Source of the DNA: Rugalucina vietnamica
Lineage: Eukaryota > Mollusca > Bivalvia > Lucinida > Lucinidae
Reading direction: 5' to 3'
Length of the DNA: 64,000 nt
Assembly: GCA_964017185.1 (NCBI GenBank)
Contig: OZ024872.1
Span: forward strand, 61,683,817-61,747,816
Made by a program: the position numbers and the translations under genes. The notes below the pieces were generated by a model. The model searched no databases, was not told the origin of the DNA, and saw nothing but the letters and a program-made list of their open reading frames with translations. This document shows positions 47,099 to 57,989 of this stretch, piece after piece. Position 1 is the stretch's first letter. Each line of letters starts with the position of its first letter.

Positions 47099-47354
47099 GC
47101 GGCCCCCGTGGCCAAGTGGTTAAGAGCGCTGATATTTCATTATCGCACTTGACCATTCGGTCATCTCACCGCTGTGTCTGGTGTGGGTTCGAGCCTCGCT
47201 CTGGCCACATGAGAGACAAGCCAAGTTCTGCTCGAGGGTGTGTCAGGTGGTTTTTCTCGGGATACTCCCGTTTTCGCCCCACCTACTGATTGGTCCGTCT
47301 CATATTAGCTGAAATAATCTTGAAAGGGACGTTAAACTGAATCAAAAAAAAAAA
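47099..47354 (+). mobile_element. tRNA-derived SINE with poly-A tail and target duplication
   Basis: The head GGCCCCCGTGGCCAAGTGG TTAAGAGCGCTG resembles a Ser/Leu-type tRNA with an A box (TGGCCAAGTGG) and a B box (GGTTCGAGCC) 90 bp later. The body CCACCTACTGATTGGTCCGT and AAGGGACGTTAAACTGAATC ends in A11. GCGTATTG repeats at 47091-47098 and 47355-47362. The split tRNA spacing and tail show a SINE and not a tRNA gene. Confidence 0.9.
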
Positions 47355-48057
47355 GCGTATTGTAGAACCTGTTTTTATTTTTTTTTCATGCGAGGTTCCC
47401 TCACTGGTTTAAAAACACCTTGATGTTTGTGGTACATGTAGGAAACCTCATTCATTGTTTCATTGTTCATGGAGAAATGAGATGTTTGAAGCTTATTCGT
47501 TTTCTGTTTCTGATTTTGTGCATTGAATGTTAACGACCAATTTTCTGTCCATTGATACATGTGTTATAACTCTGTTGACATCGTCTGGACCAGTTGTTGA
47601 TGCAGAGATCATCGGATAAATGTTGATTATACAACTTTTACGTACATGTATGCTTTCAATGCTTGTATGTTAATATGCAAATTAAATCCACAATTATAAG
47701 AAGCTTTTTCTCTTTGATTTTTTATTGCGTTTAAGTTCTTTTCCCTGATACTTCGGATACAATGTATATAAAGTAGAACAAAAATAAAACGACAACACGT
47801 TTATCTTTGCATCTTAGATTTTTTATACCAAATGGATTAATTATATCATATATTCTAAATTACAGCAGTTCTTTATAAAATAACACTTCACTAAGTGCGA
47901 TACCGCCACCTTTTCTTCTTTTTTCTTTCTTTTTTTCACTCTCTCGTATTTTATTGATGATGTACACTCACAACTGAAAAATAGGACACTGTAATAATGT
48001 GAGAACGTACATTCGAGATGGAGGAATGTAAATTGAGGACAATATTTTGTTTAAAAA

Positions 48058-48345
48058 CATTAAGAAAACTTGCCCATGCAATGAACAGATATTTTTTAGC
48101 TTTAGAAATTGATTTTTTTTTCTTATTTTTGCTAAAAACTTAAATTATGGGTACACGTTAGAACCGCCTCGCCGCGGCGGTTCTAACGAAGAACCACCTC
48201 GCCGAGGCGGTTCTAACGAGTACCCACAATCTATGTTTTGGAGCAAAAATAAGAAAATTGGTATACACATGTACCCCTGCATACCCAAGTTTTGCTTAAT
48301 AATGGGGTTCAATGGCCATACATTACACGGACATGTTTCGTGATG
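48058..48345 (+). mobile_element. CATCACGAAAAC-family MITE, full-length copy
   Basis: Left end CATTAAGAAAACTTGCCCAT, right end ACGGACATGTTTCGTGATG, inner palindrome ACGTTAGAACCGCCTCGCC with its inverse, here partly duplicated (two copies of GCCTCGCCGMGGCGGTTCTA). It lies in the intron downstream of the minus-strand exon 48465-48536. Confidence 0.85.
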
Positions 48346-48464
48346 AAGCAGCTTCAGCATACGCCGTATTGTTAAAGTTATTGATATCATCCGGAAGTCA
48401 CAAAATACTATTTGATCAAAAACTTTATGCCATTCTATTAAGCAAACACAAGTGTTAAACATAC

Positions 48465-48536
48465 CTTTAGATTTGGGCTTTTCTGTACAAAATAGGTCGT
48501 CCAGATGCCTCCTAGTCACCGAACGAAGCTTAGTAA
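48465..48536 (-). CDS. exon 3 of an unrecognised minus-strand gene
   Basis: The acceptor is TTTCTCTTCCTTCAG, the donor AAAG|GTATGT. It enters and leaves in phase 1 and encodes VTKLRSVTRRHLDDLFCTE KPKSK. Phase and splice sites fit exon 2. Later exons, toward lower coordinates, were not found. Confidence 0.5.
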
Positions 48537-48696
48537 CTGAAGGAAGAGAAAACAGACAAGAAACATGGTTAGAAAAAAAGATATAATAAATATGAAAAAG
48601 AAATAATTTATATTATTAAAGTTATCATAATTGCATTATTCGTTTAACCAGAGCTCAAAATGAGACTGGGATTCCAACTTTTTATGTAACACCAAG

Positions 48697-48700
<4 letters not shown>

Positions 48701-48739
<39 letters not shown>

Positions 48740-48744
48740 ATATA

Positions 48745-48778
<34 letters not shown>
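48701..48778. repeat. AAAT microsatellite
   Basis: About 78 bp of AAATAAATAAAT with one ATAT interruption. An ATTT block of similar type is at 48958-48985. Confidence 0.95.
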
Positions 48779-48780
<2 letters not shown>

Positions 48781-48790
48781 CAAGGTTTAC

Positions 48791-48908
48791 CGTAATCCCT
48801 GTCGTATTGAAGAAACACTGACTTGCTGTTGTTTGTAAGGTTGGGCACGTACTCGGGATGGACCTTACAGTTTCTGATAATTAATTTGCTAAACGGAGGT
48901 AGATACAG
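48791..48908 (-). CDS. exon 2 of an unrecognised minus-strand gene
   Basis: The acceptor is CTTTCCACAG, the donor TACG|GTAAAC. It encodes LYLPPFSKLIIRNCKVHPEY then VPNLTNNSKSVFLQYDRDY, phase 0 in and 1 out. The residue composition looks like real protein and the reverse frames do not. I do not recognise the family. Confidence 0.55.
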
Positions 48909-49356
48909 CTGTGGAAAGACATAACCAGTGTAGTGAGTGTACCGGTGATAGCATACTCATTTTATTTATTTATTTATTTATTTAATTTTGTTTATGTGTT
49001 TGTTATATTATTTCATTACAGGTACTGTGCATAGTAAAATGAGTCAACACTTGAGCATTTAAAAAAATATACATAAACGACCTTGCTTTAAAAATTGATT
49101 GACGCATCTGTATATGCTAGGTTGTGTTTTTAACATTTTACATTAAGGATGAGAATAATGCATTCGTGCGACATATCCGCATACATTGTTATCGTCAAAT
49201 TACAACTTTGTAAGTGCTACACGATAAAGCATTTAGTTTTAATTGTCTGAAATTACTCTACAAAACACGAAATAGGTTGACGTTTGCCTTGGGGAAGCTA
49301 TCAACACATTAATGTAACAGGAATATATTAATAATTAAATACAAAACTACATTTAC

Positions 49357-49392
49357 CTGGGATGCTATTGATACAACTTTAGTGGGGTCCAT
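49357..49392 (-). CDS. exon 1 (start) of an unrecognised minus-strand gene
   Basis: ATGGACCCCACTAAAGTTG gives MDPTKVVSIASQ, with donor CCAG|GTAAAT, phase 0. The ATG context is AAAAATGG. Upstream (49400-49510) is a GC-richer stretch with AATTGACGTCGTT and several ACGT words that could be a promoter. Exons 1-3 join to a 75-residue N-terminal sequence. The alternative is that this ATG is internal and the exon is part of the candidate gene at 53.0 kb, but an in-frame TAA 30 bases upstream argues for a true start. Confidence 0.5.
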
Positions 49393-49622
49393 TTTTCGTT
49401 TTACTCGTGTCCTTCTTTAGAACTTTTGGCGTTACTATGACATTACTACGTCGCCGTCAAGTGATAACGCCGTTAACGTAATTGACGTCGTTTTGATCGC
49501 TGTCTTCGTAACGTGCTGAGGTGATGATCAGAAATCGATCGACTCAGTATCAGAAGATAGATAGTGCTTGTATCTCTCGATTAGAGCTACAGTGTAGCCA
49601 TATTCATCTGATAAGACCTTGA

Positions 49623-49849
49623 GGTTATAAAACTTTTTTCAAGCTCAGCTCAGCTGAGCATGAAATTTCAACTGCTCATAAATTTTGAATTTTGTCAAAA
49701 TTAGTGGAAAATTCAGATTCAGAACCCCAAAACCAGTAATTTATTCTGCTCATAAATGTTAAAATGCCAATTGTTGTTGGCATTTTAACATTTACGAACA
49801 GGATAAATTGTAGTCTCAGCTGAGCTGAGCATGAAAAAAAAAGATAACC
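49623..49849. mobile_element. GGTTATA-ended MITE, second copy
   Basis: GGTTATAAAACTTTTTTCAA at the left, GAAAAAAAAAGATAACC at the right. It has the same AATGTTAAAATGCCAA palindrome as 31191-31417 and extra GCTCAGCTCAGCTGAGC blocks. Confidence 0.8.
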
Positions 49850-51572
49850 TCGGGAAAAGATTTCCGCGATTACCGTATATAAAGAAGACATAATGATGTA
49901 AGACGTAAATGACTTTTAAGGTTCTTGGCGGTTCTCGTCAGAGTAAGATAGGACAGACTGTAGTCTATGGAGGCAAACGACAAAAATAAAACATCGCCGG
50001 GTTTTTATCAAATATGCCGCATTTTACTGAATGTCTTGTTATACAAAAGCATTGAATAATTTGAATATTTATTAAAGTTTTCATTGTAATGTTTATTGGA
50101 GTATTCCTAATCCCCCATGATTTGTTTGGGAATAACTTCGAGTGCTTCCAAACGTTAGACAATTACGACGTTTTTGAAATGGGAGCAAAATTGATTCGTG
50201 TTTGACTCCGTTCAGTTTGATCTAAAAGACTCAGCCATGAGTGAATGGCAACTCTTGGGCAATAAACTGAACAGCCCGCGATTTCGTTGGATAATATTAG
50301 CATATAAAACCAATATAACGGCGGCGAGTATAGATGTCGCAATTGTCGCCTGCTTCCGTTACATATGGTCGTCTGTTTAATCGTCAGATTCCCGTTGTGC
50401 TGCTGTAAACATTCTAAAATTTGATTTTCTGGCTATCTTTTTACACTTTCAAGGCACGTTTGGTTATTTCTGTTGACTGTTGAACCCGTTTCCGCTTCGA
50501 AGCAGAAGAACATCTATGGCGCAACGGACTCCACAAAATATTTGCCTGATTGTTGACATTGGAGTATAGTGGTTTTGTAAAAGTACTAAAACTGAAGCCC
50601 TGCAACTGGATTAAAGTATATTTAAACGCAAACTTTCGGAAAATTACGGCAAGATAAAGCCGAAATATACCATGGTACCATGACGATATGCCCAGCTGGC
50701 GGGATAATGTCGTCTGCGTTGAAAACTCAGCAGCCGAACAATAGTGCTAAACGAATTAGTCTGTCACGGGAGCATTATTCTTTCATTTATCAAAACAGAT
50801 TGAGCGCTGAGCTGGAAACGGGCACTCATAAACAGTTTTGAATTAGAAAGACGATTTGACATGAGAAGTTGTCATTTAACCCTTATTAGCATTATATGCG
50901 ATAGTCAAAGACTCTTCCCCAATAAGGCATGGGAAATATATGAAAATGCGACAGGTCATCCAATATGAAACTTTTGTGTCCATATTTGCTTAAGGTTATC
51001 ATCCATGCGTATTGGCCAAGATCGGATTGTTGTTAAGCTATTCATTGCAGTTTATTCAGAAATTTAATTGATTTAAGCTGTTCTAATAATTTTTATATTG
51101 GTTATCACTGTTTGTTTGGGCCTTGTATGAAGATTAGTAGTGCACATGTTAGGGTCAGTTTATTGGGAAGAAGTTTATTTGATGATAAACTGTTTCATTA
51201 ATTGACTTTTTTACGAAGAAGTTAATTTGTCGGCATGGTCAGCATATTGAAATGCGAAATGCTTTACCATAAGTAATGCATAAATTTCTTTGTAAAGATG
51301 CGTTAATTTTATTGGACCCATTCACGTGCAGACTTTATGATCAAAACCTTGCATGAGCAACATTTTGCATGGAACTCACGAAAGCCAATTTGTCAGAAAG
51401 TGGCAGAGAGAATTTCGAAACTTGAAAACAGCTCGGTCGTATGGCCCCACGCACTCAGTGTCGCAGCAATGAAACAACTTCCACGTGTATGCGTAATATT
51501 ATTTAAAGAACTGCTAATTATTTCCTCCCAGAAAGCCGTTACTTTTTTCTAACTATCAGTATCAATATTTTT
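49850..51572. other. intergenic, nothing convincing
   Basis: Short ORFs exist (for example one of 60 codons at 50198-50380 on the plus strand) but none has a recognisable domain, splice partner or codon pattern. Treated as non-coding. Confidence 0.45.
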
Positions 51573-51810
51573 TTTTAAATTCAGTTAAACGTCCCTTTCA
51601 AGATTATTTCAGCTCATATGAGACGGGCCAATCAGTAGGTGGGGCGAAAACGGGAGAACCCCGAGAAAAACCACCTGGCACACTCGCAAGTAGAACTTGG
51701 CTTGTCTCACATGTGGCCAGAGCGGGGCTCGAACCCACACCAGACACAGCGGTGAGATGATCGATTGATTAAGAGACAGCACTCTTAACCGCTCGGCCAC
51801 GGGGGCCGCC
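51573..51810 (-). mobile_element. tRNA-derived SINE, minus orientation
   Basis: Same family as 47099-47354. Read on the minus strand: GGCGGCCCCCGTGGCCGAGC, GGTTCGAGCCCCGCTCTGGC, AAAGGGACGTTTAACTG and an A-rich tail. A perfect 15-bp duplication AGTATCAATATTTTT flanks it (51558-51572 and 51811-51825). The head is tRNA-like but too long and tailed to be a tRNA gene. Confidence 0.92.
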
Positions 51811-51852
51811 AGTATCAATATTTTTCATTGGGACACGTGATTTCACTGGCAA

Positions 51853-51920
51853 AATGGCGGCGGCAATAGAGGCCATACCTACTCCGCCGACCAGGATTAT
51901 TACTGTTTTGCAAAGACTTA
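51853..51920 (+). CDS. possible short first exon or 5-prime end of a plus-strand gene
   Basis: AAAATGGCGGCGGCAATAG has a strong start context and a YY1-like word. The frame reads MAAAIEAIPTPPTRIITVLQ and is cut off 67 bp later by the element at 51921. Removing the element gives a stop within three codons, so a real exon would need a donor here and none is strong. Weak candidate. Confidence 0.2.
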
Positions 51921-52437
51921 CGGCTGTATTCTCAACCCAAACTCGAGGCATACTCCACTCAAACTCAATCAGATAATCTGATCAGTCACTCGTGTGAGCG
52001 CATAACTGTTCGATTTGGTATGCACATGTCCCACTCACACTCGAACTCAACTCAAATTTCGAGTAAACGTTGAGTGAAGACGACACCTCACTCGAGCGCT
52101 ACTCGAAAATTTTTGGACCCTTATTTCTCCACATTTTCTTCGAAAAAGCCCAATAATAGCAGATTACATACATCACCCGGACCAAGCTTAATGCTCGGGG
52201 ACAAATCTTTTCTTGAGAGGGGTCGCGAATTGTAGAACAGATTTCGATTTTCCCAAGGCATGTCATTTGCGACTATTTTGAACATGAAAAAACAATGATC
52301 CATATTTTTAGGTGAGTGGTCAACATTGTACATCCAGATGCAGCCACATTTGTGCCTTTGTGCTAAATATCGCTGTCACAGACTCACTCCCTTCCACCCC
52401 CATGCACTCCCATCTACTCCCTTCTCCCCCTACCCCC

Positions 52438-52476
<39 letters not shown>

Positions 52477-52855
52477 AACATCAAGCAAGCAGAGAGAGGA
52501 ACACAGAATGAAAGACACATAAACAAACCAGCAGACAAACAATAAAGAAGGAATGAGTATAAGCAAATACACATCAAAATTAGATAACAACTCACCGCAA
52601 TATGCGGCGTCTAGTCAGAGTCTTTGCTGCTAATTTGATGTTAGAATAATAACATAAAATGTCCATAAGATTTCAAATTTCTTTGTTTTATAATGAAAAT
52701 CTGACACTCCAGTGAGTGACGGTTGAGTGACGGTTGTGCATACCAAATCTATACTCCACTCATACTCAATTTAATCCCACTCGACTCATACTCCAGCCAC
52801 ACTCTCGCGAGTTGAGTTCGAGTTTGAGTTTGAGTGACGGAAGAGAATATAGCCG
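51921..52855. mobile_element. 935-bp element with ACTC-rich inverted ends and TTA duplication
   Basis: CGGCTGTATTCTC at the left and GAGAATATAGCCG at the right are inverse. TTA flanks both (51918-51920, 52856-52858), as in PIF/Harbinger-type insertions. Both ends are dense in ACTC (left) or GAGT (right) words, and each contains GATTTGGTATGCAC or its inverse (52012 and 52735). The interior holds a (GA)n tract at 52440-52474 and a candidate exon at 52172-52272. Two separate MITEs in opposite orientation is the alternative. Confidence 0.7.
52172..52272 (-). CDS. candidate internal exon, minus strand, inside the TTA-flanked element
   Basis: The acceptor is TTCAAAATAG, the donor GGTGAT|GTATGT. 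With the phase 1 entry needed after the 52939-53032 exon it reads VANDMPWENRNLFYNSRPLS then RKDLSPSIKLGPGD, with a very protein-like composition. It does not belong to any domain I recognise. Its position inside an apparent transposon is odd. Confidence 0.35.
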
Positions 52856-52938
52856 TTATCTAGGGAAAAAAGTGACAAATATAACATATGTGAAATGTAA
52901 CACCATTAGCATATACCAGCAAAATTTGTAATTTTTAC

Positions 52939-53032
52939 CGTTTTCTACATAAACACGGGGTCTATTCTTCAAGCCAATATGCTCGGGAGTTGTGCTGGTT
53001 AAGGTCAGTTTAGTCTGGTGTTTCATTGCTTT
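52939..53032 (-). CDS. candidate start exon of an unrecognised minus-strand gene
   Basis: The acceptor is preceded by a strong pyrimidine tract (TTTTTTTTTCTTTTTTTGAAG). The ATG at 53026 opens MKHQTKLTLTSTTPEHIGLK then NRPRVYVEN before donor ACG|GTAAAA, phase 1. An untranslated first exon may lie at 53440-53520, ending in the consensus donor AACAG|GTAAGT. Confidence 0.4.
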
Positions 53033-53439
53033 CTTCAAAAAAAGAAAAAAAAATATAAGAACTTAGGTCAGCAATGTACATTTTTTGAAGTGCAGTCTCT
53101 AGATACATGTTAAAACGTCAAATTAACATTAACACATCTTTGCAAAAGTTTGAGAAGCGTTCAGCGGAAATGTTCAAAGCTCATAAAAGCACGTGCCTCA
53201 TCCGCGAGAAGATAAACTAGCGGTACATTTTGGTTGATTTGTCGACACACTTGTGATTTTGAGCAGATTGCTGAAGGCGAGTATACTTGTTGGTCTTCAA
53301 TGATTTAAATATTCACAAAATAACATGTAATTTTGCTTTGGAGGAAGAACAGCATGTAAACATGTAACGTATAAGAATAAAATGTAGGGGTGGTGTGAAT
53401 GCAAAGCACAAAATCATGAACAGTAATAATGCAACTTAC

Positions 53440-53520
53440 CTGTTCACCCGTCTACTCCATTTCTTTGTTTACATTCAGTTTCTCAAAACCACTACCGGAA
53501 CCTGCTTATACCTGGACGAC
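53440..53520 (-). other. possible untranslated first exon
   Basis: On the minus strand the sequence GAGTAGACGGGTGAACAG is followed by GTAAGT, the consensus donor. Its ATGs hit stops at once, so it would be non-coding. Paired with the candidate exon at 52939-53032. Confidence 0.3.
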
Positions 53521-56500
53521 ACCAGATTATATGATATAGGCCCGTGATAAAATACAAGATTCATGACGGCCGTTTTTTGTTTCATACAAATCATGATAGT
53601 AATGACTTTTCACACTTTTCCATTAAACAGTTCATTTCACAGAGTTTAATGGCATTTAAAACATAACACTTTCAATCAAGTCTTGAACTTATCAGGCTTT
53701 GATCCAATAAAATGGCTTCACCTTAAAACTGAATTGACTCAGACCGTGTCAAAGACCTTAGGAATCCACTATTTTTTTCAGCATCAAAAAATGTATGAAT
53801 ACGTCTTGTAGCAAACATAACGTTGCCTAGAGGTTGGTGAAAATGCCTATGTACAAAATTGCAGCACTCACAGGATTTAGAACTCTTGACAACTTGAAGT
53901 ATTTGATTAGAAATAAGCAGGGTTTTTTTAAATTAACGTTTCTCTCGTCATGGCTTTATCAGACCTCTAATGATGCTCTTTGAGTATCATTTATCATCGA
54001 ATGGTTCCGAAGGAGAGATCGTGATTCCAACAATTACAGTAATCCTGTAGATATTCTCTCAATGAATTCCCTTTTTATTTTCACTCTTAATAGGCCCATT
54101 ATAGTGCGAGACATGAGCGAGGCAGATTTATTGCAAGTTTATATGCGCCGAAGTAGGGATTGTTTTAAGTCGCGAGACATTCAATTGGAATCGTTTTAGC
54201 TTTGTCACATTTCGTCTGCAGAAACAGGAATAATGTTGCTTTAAACGCGGGCGAACGGAAACTTGGCTAAAATGTCGAATAGAAGGAAGTCCTTCTCGCT
54301 TTGTTTCTTTTTTCGTGTTTGCCATGACAATGAGCGTGGCAAGCAATGAGGCAAAATGAAGCAAAGCATCACGGCCAGTCCCTGGTTCCCGGCTAAAACA
54401 ATGAGTGAAAGGCAGAATCAGCGTTTTTAACGAAACGAAAACAGCTTTATAGATTGGCGCTTAGTTGCTCCATCTTTCACAGAGAATAAAGTCAAAAATT
54501 TAAAATTACCTTGAAAATCAAATGATAAATATGTGGGGTCAGCCTGTTTTAATCAGTCTTTCAGCAACTGAAGAAAGTTACAAATGGCAGACATTCTTGG
54601 CCAGACTACGTATTTTCATAGCTACTTTGATCTAAATTAAATAAAATTGAAACAGTGTGCCCCATTGGTTTGTTTCTATTCAGCCCGCTAATCAAATTAT
54701 TACCGACTGAGCGTGCTTGTTTAGAAGCTTCATGGTCCGATTCGGACAACAATAAGCCGGTAATACACCTGTGCAGGCTCACCCACGTTCCACAATCAAG
54801 TTCGTCATAACCGAACATTCTTAATCACAGATCTATTTATTATTGTCAATGAAAGTGTGACTGTTCTCCCTTTTTCTAAAACCTGTTGACAATGACTGTC
54901 CTCTTGCTTTCATCGGGCCACAATGGTTCAACTAGCCCCCGGACTTCAATAATATCTTCTCTATATAGGGTGTTAATTGTGTAATGCGACCACAAAAGAA
55001 TCAATTCTCGTGGTCACCTGTAACGAGCCACCAAAACGTTTTATGTGGTGTTCAATCATCACTTGTCTATTACTACAGAAGCGAGGAATTACGTTGTCAA
55101 AATATGTTATAGAAAAGGTTGTCTTTTTTAATTAAATTTCAGACAAAATTGCTTTACCTTTAACTCTTTTTCAATCGAAATGACCAAACACTGAAAGTGA
55201 ACGTTTCTAGTATATGGAGGTTTTGATAAAGTATATTTTATATTGGTTTGTATTTTAGCATGACTCGCACAATTCCACGTACACGTACTCCTCCCTCAGT
55301 TATGAATAGTTACAATAAATTGAGATTTGGTAGTCAATTTGCACGTTGTATCTGTCATACATCAACATTAGCATATTGCAGTACCATGCAGCTCATATAT
55401 TTTAATAAGAAAATGTTTTGTACACATTAATTCTTAGGGGCTCAAAAACTTTTATTAGCATATTGCAGTACCATGCAGCTCATGTATTTTATTAAGAAAA
55501 TGTTTTGTACTCATTAATTCTTAGGGGCTCAAAAACTTTTATAGAATTGGTATTTGATGTCTTCCTTAAGTCAGGATCATCTATTGACCCCACCTTCAGT
55601 CAAATACAATATTTTAAAATCAACGTATTTGCCTTCAGAAATGGTATCTATGCTAGGGGTATTATCTTATCAACGAAGGACATTATCTAGTTAAGTTTCT
55701 TGAAAGCTAATTGATGTCACATTTCCTGTCACCAATATGTGCCATATGCTCTTGTGATTATACAGCAATCCTTGCATTTACTAAACATACAATTTTACTC
55801 AAAATATTTGTTAGATGGTGTCACAAACATAAATCATGAAATCCAAGTTGTGGCTTGATATGACGTTGACAGTCTGAATGTCATTTTAGCCAGGCCAAGA
55901 CAAGGAGAATGCGGACATGTCTGAATAACTAAAGCAACGAGCAGCCCTTGCATCCCCACCTTTTGCGGGCCTCCCTTTGCAGAGTATCTAGGTGTAGAAT
56001 GCTTGAAAAATGCATCGTATGGTTCAACCAGTGCTTTTTACTTCCTTTGCACCCTTCTTATGTTCGACGCATTCTTGTATTTCATTCTATATTTCATGAT
56101 TTGTCTCTGTTGACAAAATTGAGATACTATCGTAAGTAATTAATAAAATTTGTATCAAAATTGAAATTCTTATAAAAGAGTAGTATTAAAAGGACACTGA
56201 ACTTGAATTTTCTATCTATCAAATCTTTGTCTTGTGGTACCTCTAATGGACCTGTTTATCAAACACGCTTGCATTGCAAACTGCAGATCAGCTGTTTCTA
56301 TCTGCGTACTGACCTTGTCTCTCATTACTTTACTGGTACATTTGTTAAAGTTTAACCTGTGACTGGCTAACCGTCACGTCCGTTAGCGTCTTTGCTAAAA
56401 TTACACCAAGACAACAAGTTTTCTCATGGCGTTATACATTTGAAAGCAATAGTTATGCGTATCATTTTACAAGAAGCCCAATACCCTGAGTATTCAGACC

Positions 56501-57880
56501 TTATATAGAAAAAAGTGCAAGTAAGTTGGCCACCCAATAACACATTAACTAACATTTTGTTAAAATATTAAACTAAATATGAGGTATAATAGCTATCGAG
56601 GATATGCAATTAAGTAGTATTGTTAATTTTGATGACAGTTTGAAAGCCTTCCACTTCATATGAAGTTAAGTGTTGCAATGAAACGCTCAAAAATAGCACT
56701 TGGCATTGTTATTTCTACCAAACACTGCTTTTGACATTTCATCAAGTGCTCTTGTTTAAAATTGACAACGACGGACTTCAATACTATTGTGCTTCTTTAT
56801 ATAACGGTAATTTTTAATTTAGCAATGGAATCAGATGTGACTTCCATACAGATAGTGTTGTCCAAAGACGACAATAATTCACATCAAACACAACAACATG
56901 ACGTACAGCAAGATGACTAGCTCTTTCCTCAGCAGGGTGGACACCAATATAGCCGTAAGCAGATACACGACAGAGAAGCCAAAGACATGAAAAAAAAAGC
57001 ATATGAAAAAGTAAAAATATAGGTGTTCGTGTAACTTGACAAAACTACATTTTTTGTGTATTTGTTATTTAGTACTTTAGTAATGGGTATATGACCGCGC
57101 GGCAGATGGGCTAGATCTAAATGTTCCAGAAATGTGGCAAACAATTCTAAATGAAACGAACTGAAGATTGATTTTGTTGAAGATTTTATTACGCCATGTT
57201 TTCAGTTATGCAAACAAGAAATTATGTGACAGATGTTTAACTGTACCTGTATGCCGTATGTTTAGTCTGGTATCACGTGCCAATGACGTCATTTGGATAC
57301 AAATTGCAATGGCCACCCAATAAATTTCGTGATATAGCTGTTATTATATTTACTTTGAACAAGTCGATGAACACTATAAAATTCTTGTTGGACTTTTATG
57401 ATAAATTTATAATAAAATGATAGCGTTATTTAAGGAAGTCCACGGAAATTGGCCCTTTTATATGTAATATAGGACCCCAATAAAAGTCTGTCTAACAACC
57501 GACAAGACCCCGTCGTCTGTTTACAATTGTTCGTCTGCAAACACCCACAGAACGTTGGGAAATAGATATAAGCAAAGTGATTAAAATACTGTAACGGTAC
57601 GTTACGTGAAAAATGACAACACCAGCAAAGATGAAAGGCTTTGGTATCATCATAAATTATGAAAAACTTTCTTATTAGAAAGCGAAGATTTGATATTGTC
57701 ACTAGCATAGTTAATTTGGGAATATCATATGCGATAGTTTTTAACAGAAACTACATATGGAACGCGCAATAAAAAAAACTAAAACAAAAAGCTAACCCTT
57801 CTCCAACGCGGCACAGACAGAATAATCATGGTTAAATTCATGATAGGCATGTTTTGAAGCCTGTGACGGAATCGTTTTAG
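53521..57880. other. intergenic region, one tandem duplication
   Basis: AT-rich sequence with no recognised gene. The one clear structure is an 87-bp tandem pair at 55367-55541. Short ORFs (for example minus 54128-54364) show no domain. Confidence 0.5.
55367..55541 (+). repeat. 87-bp tandem duplication
   Basis: ATTAGCATATTGCAGTACCA TGCAGCTCATRTATTTTA through AGGGGCTCAAAAACTTTTAT occurs twice in a row with three or four differences. Confidence 0.9.
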
Positions 57881-57881
57881 A

Positions 57882-57989
57882 CCCAGTGGGCACATGACGT
57901 CAAAATGACGTCATATCAACGTCGATGCGACGTCATGACGTCGCATCGACGTCGATCTGACGTCATTCTGACGTCATGTGCCTGCTGGG
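57882..57989. mobile_element. palindromic MITE made of GACGTC words
   Basis: CCCAGTGGGCACATGACGTC at the left and GACGTCATGTGCCTGCTGGG at the right frame a nearly perfect 108-bp palindrome. The octamer TGACGTCA, the CREB/ATF consensus, occurs four times, with further GACGTC words in the middle. GC-rich in an AT-rich background. Confidence 0.85.

Noticed and set aside
47099..47195. tRNA gene with Ser/Leu-like head
   Set aside because: A and B boxes are too far apart for a normal cloverleaf, and a poly-A tail and target duplication show a SINE. The same applies to 51.7 and 59.9 kb.
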